A stretch of 12,084 nucleotides of DNA, taken from contig CAYFOM010000063.1 in NCBI GenBank assembly GCA_964344765.1, positions 1 to 12,084 on the forward strand, given 5' to 3'. Below the pieces are notes generated by a model that saw only the letters and a list, made by a program, of their open reading frames with translations, was not told the DNA's origin and did not search any database. The DNA is from JACNIZ01 sp964344765. Lineage in GTDB: Bacteria > Planctomycetota > UBA1135. Made by a program: the position numbers and the translations under genes. Positions 7,022-12,084 of the stretch are shown here, piece by piece. How positions within the stretch are numbered: position 1 is the stretch's first letter; each line of letters opens with the position of its first letter.

Positions 7022-9145
7022 CTAGCCCAGCATGTCGGCCAGCAGCTTCTGTGCAGCTTCGGCGATCACTGTTCCCGGTCCAAACACCGCAGCCGCACCT
7101 GCCTCATACAGCGCGTCGTAGTCCTGCGGTGGAATCACGCCGCCGACCACAACTCTGATGTCGGAGCGACCTTGCTTGGCGAGTTCTTCGACCAACGCCG
7201 GCACCAAAACCAAGTGGCCTGCCGCCAACGAACTGACGCCGACGATGTGCACGTCATTCTCAACCGCTTGACGCGCAGTTTCGGCCGGCGTTTGGAACAG
7301 CGAACCGATATCGACGTCAAATCCAAGGTCGGCAAACCCGGTGGCGATGACCTTTTGACCGCGGTCATGCCCGTCCTGCCCCATCTTGGCAACCAACAGC
7401 CGCGGCCGACGTCCTTCTTGTACCTCGAAGTCGTTGACTAACTTGTGCACCGCGGCAACGGCGTCGTTGTCTGCGCCCATTTCGCCACTGTACACGCCCG
7501 AGATGCTGCGGATCTGCGCTTGATGGCGACCGAATACTTTTTCCAACGCCGCGGTCATCTCGCCCACCGTTGCGTGAGCACGCGCGGCGGCGACGGATAG
7601 TTCGAGCAGGTTGCCGCGATTCGCGGAGGAAGAGGATTCGGAAGTAGATTCCGCACCCGCTTCGGCGCATGCCGTCAATGCAGCCAACGCTTCCTGTACC
7701 GCAGCTTCGTCGCGCTCGGTTTTGAGTTGAGTTAAACGCGCAATTTGAGCTTCGCGAACCGCGGCGTTGTCGACCGACAGCACCGGGATGTCTTCCTCCT
7801 CTTCGAGCCGGAACTTATTCACTCCAACGATGGTCTGGCGCCCCGAATCAATCCGCGCCTGCGCCCGCGCCGCCGCTTCTTCAATGCGCAGCTTGGGAAT
7901 GCCGGCTTCGATCGCCTTAGTCATGCCGCCGAGCTCGTCGATTTCCTGCAAGTGCACGCGCGCGCGTTCAACCAAATCGCGAGTCAGTTTTTCGACGTAA
8001 TAGGAACCGCCCCACGGGTCAGCCGGCGTGCAAGTCCCGGATTCCTGCTGCAACTGAATCTGCGTATTGCGCGCAATTCGCGCCGAAAAATCAGTCGGCA
8101 AGGCCAGCGCTTCATCCAATGAATTCGTGTGCAGCGACTGCGTATGCCCTTGGGTGGCGGCCATCGCCTCCATCGAAGTACGAATCACGTTGTTGTACAC
8201 ATCCTGCGCCGTCAGCGACCAACCCGATGTTTGCGAATGAGTGCGCAACATCGTCGACTTGGGATTCTTCGGCGAGAACTGCTGCATCAACTCATTCCAC
8301 AGCAATCTTGCCGCGCGCAGCTTGGCAACTTCCATGAAGAAGTCCATGCCAATCGCCCAGAAGAAACTCAAGCGCGGTGCAAACGCATCCACATCCATAC
8401 CGGCGGCGATGCCGGTGCGCACGTATTCCAAGCCGTCGGCAATGGTGTATGCCAACTCGATATCGGCGGTCGCGCCGGCCTCTTGCATGTGATAGCCAGA
8501 GATCGAAATCGAGTTGAACTTCGGCATCTTCTGCGACGTGTAAGCGAAGATGTCGGCAATGATGCGCATCGACGGCGTCGGCGGGAAGATGTAAGTATTG
8601 CGCACCATGAACTCCTTCAGAATGTCGTTCTGAATGGTGCCCGCCAGCTGCTCCGGCTTCACGCCTTGTTCTTCGGCGGCAACGATGTACAACGCCATAA
8701 TCGGCAACACCGCACCGTTCATCGTCATCGACACGCTTATCTTGTCGAGCGGGATGCCCTGGAACAAAATGCGCATGTCGAGGATCGAATCGATCGCCAC
8801 CCCCGCCATACCGACGTCGCCGGTCACGCGCGGATGATCCGAGTCGTAACCGCGGTGCGTCGCCAAGTCGAAAGCGATCGACAATCCTTTTTGGCCGGCG
8901 GCTAGATTGCGGCGATAAAACGCATTCGATTCTTCCGCTGTACTGAATCCAGCGTATTGGCGAATGGTCCACGGACGGCGTACGTACATCGTCGTGTACG
9001 GTCCGCGCAAAAACGGCCCCATGCCCGGCATGCTGCCGAGGTGATCGACCTGCTCCAAGTCATGCTCGCTATAAGCAGCCTTGCGCTCGACACCCTCCGG
9101 AGTTTCCCAAACCGGAACCTTGGTGAAATCAGGAATTTGGCTCAT
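7022..9145 (-). CDS. mutB: Methylmalonyl-CoA mutase large (alpha) subunit, B12-binding
   Basis: The catalytic subunit interconverts methylmalonyl-CoA and succinyl-CoA using adenosylcobalamin, linking propionyl-CoA breakdown to the TCA cycle. The TIM-barrel part runs to about residue 485. Numbered from the ATG at 9145, Tyr64 (RPWTIRQYAGFS), Arg182 (VRNTYIFPP) and His219 (SISGYHMQ) match the Propionibacterium active-site residues Tyr89, Arg207 and His244 at a constant offset of 25. Tyr in the RQYAG motif favours methylmalonyl-CoA over isobutyryl-CoA. The C-terminal cobalamin domain has DGHDRG, with the cobalt-ligating His593. A Ser-rich linker (about 492-506) lies between the domains. A GTG lies directly before the ATG, but GGAGG sits seven bases from ATG and only four from GTG, favouring ATG. 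The stop codon of mutA overlaps this ATG (TGATG), so the two are translationally coupled. Confidence 0.97.
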   Translation of the reverse strand: MSQIPDFTKVPVWETPEGVERKAAYSEHDLEQVDHLGSMPGMGPFLRGPYTTMYVRRPWTIRQYAGFSTAEESNAFYRRNLAAGQKGLSIAFDLATHRGYDSDHPRVTGDVGMAGVAIDSILDMRILFQGIPLDKISVSMTMNGAVLPIMALYIVAAEEQGVKPEQLAGTIQNDILKEFMVRNTYIFPPTPSMRIIADIFAYTSQKMPKFNSISISGYHMQEAGATADIELAYTIADGLEYVRTGIAAGMDVDAFAPRLSFFWAIGMDFFMEVAKLRAARLLWNELMQQFSPKNPKSTMLRTHSQTSGWSLTAQDVYNNVIRTSMEAMAATQGHTQSLHTNSLDEALALPTDFSARIARNTQIQLQQESGTCTPADPWGGSYYVEKLTRDLVERARVHLQEIDELGGMTKAIEAGIPKLRIEEAAARAQARIDSGRQTIVGVNKFRLEEEEDIPVLSVDNAAVREAQIARLTQLKTERDEAAVQEALAALTACAEAGAESTSESSSSANRGNLLELSVAAARAHATVGEMTAALEKVFGRHQAQIRSISGVYSGEMGADNDAVAAVHKLVNDFEVQEGRRPRLLVAKMGQDGHDRGQKVIATGFADLGFDVDIGSLFQTPAETARQAVENDVHIVGVSSLAAGHLVLVPALVEELAKQGRSDIRVVVGGVIPPQDYDALYEAGAAAVFGPGTVIAEAAQKLLADMLG

Positions 9146-10962
9146 CACTTCACCTCCGTGTTTTCGGCCGTTGCTTGGTACAAGTCTTTGAGATCATTCA
9201 ACGTCTGCCAAACATCGCAGCCGACGTAAATTCCATCGACGCCTTTACCGGCGCGGAATACGCGCTGCGCACCGCTCACCATTAGTTGCGGCGCGGCTAA
9301 TTCACCTAGTTCCTCGTAGCTATCATCCAATCCGCACATACAAGCGGCGATAGCTCCGCTGGCTGCAAAGTCCTCGACCTTGTCCCCAACTTCGGTGCGC
9401 CATCCCCCAGCAGCAAAGAAGTTGCGCACAAAATCCAACCGCGGCCCGAATTTGGCGACGTCACCCAAAGTCAGTACAAAGACCGTCGGTGCTTTGCCAT
9501 GCTGATGCTGCCATTGATCGGCCCATTCGCGCAATGCTTCGAATTCTTCGCTATCGCGATGATGGGCCATGCCGCTGTGGCATTTGCTTTGCGGCTTGGC
9601 TTCGCTGCCGGATTCGGATTGACAAGCCGCCTCAGCGCCGGCCGCTTTTTCCCAATTCATCCGCATGGACTCCGGAAGCTCCTCCTCCAAGTTGGCGAAC
9701 TCACTGACCCCGGTAATCGGCATCTTGCGTTTGCGAATGCGCGTGCGCCGTTCTCCGTGACTGGTCTGCAACCAATCGGCCAGCCAACCGCTGGCTTCGA
9801 CCGCGCTTAAGCCGCCAAGCTTCTCAATTTCTTGGAAACCCGTCCAAGCCTTTTCGGCCAGCATGCGCGTGTAGTTTTCGATCGCATAAGCACCGCCACC
9901 GGCATCGGCGACGTCGCCCAAATGGCATTCTTCGTCAAGAATGAGCTGGGTGTTGCGCGCAACCCGCCGGCCGAGCGCTGATGCCGGGCCAGGGATTGCG
10001 TCGAAAGGCATGGTGGTGATCGCCTCGGCCCCACCCAAAATTGCGGCGAAGCATTGCGTGGTCGATCGCAGCATGTTGACCCATGGATCGCGCTTAGCCA
10101 ACGTGCGCGGCGACGTCACCGCGTGGATGGCGGGGATCGGCGAATCGGCAAGCTCACATGCTTCAAACACGCGTCGGCAAAGTCCGCGCGCGGCGCGCAG
10201 TTTGGCCATTTCCAAGAAAGTGTCGCGGGCAATGGCAAAGCGAATAACCAAGCGGTCTAAGTCGTCGCTTAAGTCGCGGCCTTCCTCTTCTGCATCGCGT
10301 AGGGTTTCAACCAACATGGCGAGGGCGATGGCCAACTCTTGCGCTTCGGTTGCGCCGGCCATGTGGTAGCGCAAAGTATCCAATCCATCCTGCGGCCAAT
10401 GCAGTCCGACCTGATCCATGCTGGTCCCGCATTCCTCCACCCAGGATTGGAAGGCTTGCTGCATGGCGCCGGCCAATTTGCCACCGCGGGTGCCTGGTGT
10501 GGTTAATAACCAACTCACTGCTTCGGGCTTCACACCGGCAAGAGCGGATGGCAAGGCTTGCAGCTCGTCTTCGGTTTTGGCCCACAACCAAATCCCATCT
10601 GCGCCGCCTTCGAGGTCCTCCAGCAACTTGGCGTTGGCGTCGGCGTCGCTCAAGTCCACCGCAACCATGATGGTCCAGTTGCGTTTGCCCGCCGCAACTC
10701 GACGCCCGCGGATGAAGGGTGCTTCACCCGGCATGCTGTGCAAGCTTTCTTCGACGCAGCCATCGAAATCGGGCGAACACTCTTCTTCGTGGCAACTGGC
10801 ATAAACCGGTTGCAGTGGCAGTCCGTCGATGGTCTTGCGCACCAAGGCGCGCTCGAAATCTGCGCCTTTGAGCTCCTGCTCGACCTTGGCGCGCCATTTC
10901 ACAGCGGACTCGGCCTGGTCAATCGCAGCCTGCCCGGCAGCTTCTTGGGGGGTAGTTTTCAC
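9145..10962 (-). CDS. mutA: Methylmalonyl-CoA mutase small (beta) subunit
   Basis: The 605-residue non-catalytic partner of MutB in the heterodimeric form of the mutase. The N-terminus KWRAKVEQELKGADFERALV is the family's linker helix region, followed by a TIM-barrel-like domain (to about 430) with LAKRDPWVNMLRSTTQCFAA, ARNTQLILDEECHL and DAGGGAYAIENYT. The C-terminal domain has the fold of the B12-binding domain, but its motif position reads GDVAKFG: the cobalt-binding His of DxHxxG is Ala503. It therefore should not bind cobalamin, as is usual for MutA. Between the domains (about 438-473) is an unusual Glu/Ser/Gln/His-rich linker with two Cys. The start is GTG with only a weak GGAAAA upstream, which may keep expression modest. 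The gene is first in a mutA-mutB operon and divergent from the GntR regulator. Confidence 0.95.
   Translation of the reverse strand: MKTTPQEAAGQAAIDQAESAVKWRAKVEQELKGADFERALVRKTIDGLPLQPVYASCHEEECSPDFDGCVEESLHSMPGEAPFIRGRRVAAGKRNWTIMVAVDLSDADANAKLLEDLEGGADGIWLWAKTEDELQALPSALAGVKPEAVSWLLTTPGTRGGKLAGAMQQAFQSWVEECGTSMDQVGLHWPQDGLDTLRYHMAGATEAQELAIALAMLVETLRDAEEEGRDLSDDLDRLVIRFAIARDTFLEMAKLRAARGLCRRVFEACELADSPIPAIHAVTSPRTLAKRDPWVNMLRSTTQCFAAILGGAEAITTMPFDAIPGPASALGRRVARNTQLILDEECHLGDVADAGGGAYAIENYTRMLAEKAWTGFQEIEKLGGLSAVEASGWLADWLQTSHGERRTRIRKRKMPITGVSEFANLEEELPESMRMNWEKAAGAEAACQSESGSEAKPQSKCHSGMAHHRDSEEFEALREWADQWQHQHGKAPTVFVLTLGDVAKFGPRLDFVRNFFAAGGWRTEVGDKVEDFAASGAIAACMCGLDDSYEELGELAAPQLMVSGAQRVFRAGKGVDGIYVGCDVWQTLNDLKDLYQATAENTEVK
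9153..9157 (-). promoter_or_regulatory. Strong ribosome-binding site of mutB inside mutA
   Basis: The minus strand reads GGAGG here, inside the last codons of mutA and seven bases before the mutB ATG. It decides between two adjacent start codons (GTG at 9148, ATG at 9145) in favour of ATG, and shows that ribosomes finishing mutA can restart on mutB. Confidence 0.75.
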
Positions 10963-11011
10963 GTTTTCCGACGTCAGGTTTTTGGCGGGAAGCCGACGAA
11001 ATCAAGCCCCC

Positions 11012-11017
11012 ATTCTA
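11012..11017 (-). promoter_or_regulatory. Candidate -10 element for the mutAB operon
   Basis: The minus strand reads TAGAAT, five of six bases of the sigma70 -10 consensus, about 50 bases before the mutA start. No good -35 box is seen 16-18 bases upstream. The promoter may therefore be weak, may depend on an activator, or may lie elsewhere, for example within the AT-rich palindrome at 11066-11086. Confidence 0.3.
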
Positions 11018-11047
11018 GGCTGGCGCGAGCCCCCATCGGATGCGGGA

Positions 11048-11076
11048 ATGACGTCGCCGACTACATCTGATATATT
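11048..11076 (+). promoter_or_regulatory. Promoter of the GntR/FCD regulator gene
   Basis: ATGACG (11048-11053, four of six consensus bases) and TATATT (11071-11076, five of six) have the ideal 17-base spacing, and the predicted transcript start lies about 34 bases before the regulator ATG. The -10 box is inside the palindrome at 11066-11086, so a protein bound there would block transcription of the regulator gene. Confidence 0.5.
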
Positions 11077-11086
11077 AGATATCAGA
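11066..11086. promoter_or_regulatory. Perfect 8-5-8 inverted repeat, probable GntR operator
   Basis: TCTGATAT (11066-11073) and ATATCAGA (11079-11086) are exact inverted copies around a five-base centre. The site lies in the 154-base gap between the divergent mutA and regulator genes and is strikingly AT-rich there. Dimeric GntR/FCD repressors bind palindromes of about this size next to their own genes, so this is the natural operator for the adjacent regulator. Overlap with the regulator's -10 box implies autorepression. Control of mutAB is inferred from position only. I saw no second copy in the window. Confidence 0.6.
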
Positions 11087-11116
11087 AGTCCGAGCCCTCG
11101 CTCCTACCTTGAGGCC

Positions 11117-11815
11117 ATGATTCTTAACCAGCCCAAATCAATCGTCGTTAGTTCCTTGAGGGAACAGGTTTACGACTATCTCAAAGAAGCAATGCAACTC
11201 GGGCACATTGCTCCTGGGGAAACGCTGAATCTCAACGCGCTGGAAGCCGAGATCGGCATCAGCCGAACGCCGCTTCGCGATGCGCTGCTGCAAATGGCGG
11301 CGGAAGGCTTCGTCGAAATCCTGCCGCGCCGCGGAGTGCGCTTGATTCCGCTGACCCTGGAGCGCATTCGCGACCACTACGAAATCCTGGCGGCGCTCGA
11401 GGGGACCGCGCTGCGCAATGGCGCCGGCCGCCTCACTCCCGCCGCGGTGGATCACATGGCTCGGCTGAATCAAGGAATGCAGGAAGCCCTGGCGAAAGAT
11501 GACTTCGACACTTTCTATCAACTCAATCTTGAGTTTCACGAAAGTTGGCTAGAGCTCTCCAGCAATGAAGAACTCAAGCGCACCGTGCGTATCTTGAAGC
11601 AGCGCCTGTATGACTTCCCGCGCCACTCGAATTTCGTCAAAGAGTGGGAAGTGAATTCCACCAAGGAGCACGCCAAAATTCTGACTTACCTGCGAGACGG
11701 CGACGTCCACGCCGCGGCTGATTATGTTCGCGACGTGCACTGGTCGTTTGATGTGCAAGAGCGGTTCATCCGCCGCTATTACTCCGCGTTATCCGACAAA
11801 GTCGAGGAGAGCTAG
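11117..11815 (+). CDS. GntR-family transcriptional regulator, FadR/FCD subfamily
   Basis: A 232-residue DNA-binding regulator. The N-terminal winged helix-turn-helix (about 8-78) has LREQVYDYLKEAMQLGHIAPGE, then IGISRTPLRDALLQM as the recognition region and EGFVEILPRRGVRL as the wing. The C-terminal helical FCD ligand domain (about 85-220) shows the family's metal-site pattern: His141 in NLEFHESW, His185 in KEHAKIL and His208 in RDVHW. The usual Asp four residues before the first His is Asn137. Such domains sense small carboxylates, often through a bound metal, so an organic acid or acyl-CoA of the propionate route is a reasonable guess but unproven. The frame is open further upstream to 10829, but the ATG at 11117 starts where the GntR domain begins and follows the promoter and operator. 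GAGG lies only two bases before it. The activase gene follows after two bases. Confidence 0.9.
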   Translation: MILNQPKSIVVSSLREQVYDYLKEAMQLGHIAPGETLNLNALEAEIGISRTPLRDALLQMAAEGFVEILPRRGVRLIPLTLERIRDHYEILAALEGTALRNGAGRLTPAAVDHMARLNQGMQEALAKDDFDTFYQLNLEFHESWLELSSNEELKRTVRILKQRLYDFPRHSNFVKEWEVNSTKEHAKILTYLRDGDVHAAADYVRDVHWSFDVQERFIRRYYSALSDKVEES

Positions 11816-11817
11816 CG

Positions 11818-12036
11818 ATGGTGTTGGGCAAGGTTTTTGACTTCAAGCGCTACTCGTTGCACGACGGCCCCGGCATTCGCACAACGGTTTTTCTTCAAGG
11901 TTGCCCGCTGTCGTGTTGGTGGTGCCACAACCCGGAAAGTCAAAGGCACAGCTCTTATGTTCAATATCACAAGCAGAGCTGCTTGGGCTGTGAAGCCTGC
12001 GTGGAAACCTGCGATCAGAATGCGTTGCAGTGTTAG
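11818..12036 (+). CDS. Glycyl-radical-enzyme activase, N-terminal fragment (truncated)
   Basis: A 72-residue product that is the beginning of a radical SAM activating enzyme of the PflA type, which uses S-adenosylmethionine to install the glycyl radical on a partner enzyme under anoxic conditions. FKRYSLHDGPGIRTTVFLQG and CPLSCWWCHNPES contain the radical SAM CxxxCxxC, with the aromatic residue before the last Cys. CLGCEACVETC is the start of the ferredoxin-like insert found in non-PflA members. Full-length relatives are around 300 residues, and this frame stops at TAG 12034-12036, in the middle of the ferredoxin insert. None of the three following frames continues the family. GAGGAG at 11804-11809, eight bases before ATG, and a two-base gap show that it is co-expressed with the regulator gene. 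It is probably a broken gene cut by an insertion or rearrangement. A glycyl radical enzyme itself is not in the window. Confidence 0.8.
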   Translation: MVLGKVFDFKRYSLHDGPGIRTTVFLQGCPLSCWWCHNPESQRHSSYVQYHKQSCLGCEACVETCDQNALQC

Positions 12037-12084
12037 CGTAACATCCTTTCTGTAAATTCCCTCGTCCCTGCAACCGCCCTGTCT
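12031..12084. mobile_element. Possible end of an inserted element (incomplete at window edge)
   Basis: From about 12031 the sequence no longer fits the interrupted activase gene. It begins with TGTTAGCGTAACA, a five-base inverted repeat around GCG. Its minus strand contains TTTACAGAAAGGATGTT, which resembles the TTTACAGAAA-type ends I associate from general knowledge with IS256-like elements and nearly matches bases 29-45 at the other end of the window. No transposase or target duplication is visible, because the window stops here. Confidence 0.3.

Noticed and set aside
8129..8905. A 258-codon open frame on the plus strand inside mutB
   Set aside because: It is antisense to the catalytic barrel of mutB. 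The His/Arg-rich composition and lack of a ribosome-binding site or any recognisable motif mark it as a shadow.
9146..9148. GTG at 9148 as the mutB start
   Set aside because: It is only four bases from the GGAGG site. The adjacent ATG at 9145 has the better seven-base spacing and adds no unexplained residue.
10829..11116. Upstream extension of the GntR regulator frame by 96 codons
   Set aside because: The extension overlaps the start of mutA on the other strand, crosses the promoter and operator, and encodes no known domain. The GntR domain begins right after the ATG at 11117.
12034..12036. UAG recoding (pyrrolysine) or a simple frameshift in the activase
   Set aside because: Neither the sequence after the TAG in the same frame nor the other two frames resembles the remaining ferredoxin insert. 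No expected cysteines follow.
12031..12043. Integron attC-type core site in TGTTAGCGTAACA
   Set aside because: The bases do not fit the GTTRRRY and RYYYAAC core patterns, and no longer imperfect palindrome surrounds them.

Overview
The window carries a compact set of metabolic genes from a Gram-negative-type bacterium. It is moderately GC-rich by eye, it encodes a lipoprotein with a clear lipobox, and its genes are tightly packed with several overlapping or touching ends. I cannot assign a phylum from the sequence alone. No stretch longer than about 160 bases lacks a gene, and I saw no tRNA, rRNA, CRISPR array or complete insertion sequence.

Layout from left to right. Bases 1-51 may hold the last codons of a gene that starts outside the window. 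Then come a small lipoprotein with a SnoaL/DUF4440-like fold (117-548, +), a PutP-type sodium/solute symporter (581-1978, -) and a cholesterol-oxidase-like GMC flavoprotein carrying a four-cysteine cluster motif (2061-3689, +). Next are the G3E GTPase MeaB, chaperone of methylmalonyl-CoA mutase (3686-4687, -), and a probably exported family 2 glycoside hydrolase (4730-6988, +). The large, B12-binding (7022-9145, -) and small (9145-10962, -) subunits of methylmalonyl-CoA mutase follow. Last are a GntR/FCD regulator (11117-11815, +) and the N-terminal part of a glycyl-radical-enzyme activase (11818-12036, +), which stops far short of full length close to the window end.

Functional reading. The core is a propionyl-CoA/methylmalonyl-CoA module. 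mutA and mutB are translationally coupled, and MeaB protects and reloads the cobalamin enzyme. meaB is on the same strand as mutAB but is separated from it by the oppositely oriented glycoside hydrolase. The regulator is divergent from mutA. A perfect 8-5-8 inverted repeat between them overlaps the best -10 element for the regulator, so the regulator probably controls itself and perhaps mutAB. The symporter, the GMC oxidoreductase and the glycosidase are nutrient-uptake or catabolic genes with no proven link to the mutase.

The least ordinary points are the abrupt end of the activase, with foreign-looking sequence after it; a 16-of-17-base inverted match between the two extreme ends of the window; replacement of the PutP Asp55 position by serine in the symporter; and the regulatory palindrome. 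I did not find convincing evidence of a wholly new multi-gene system.
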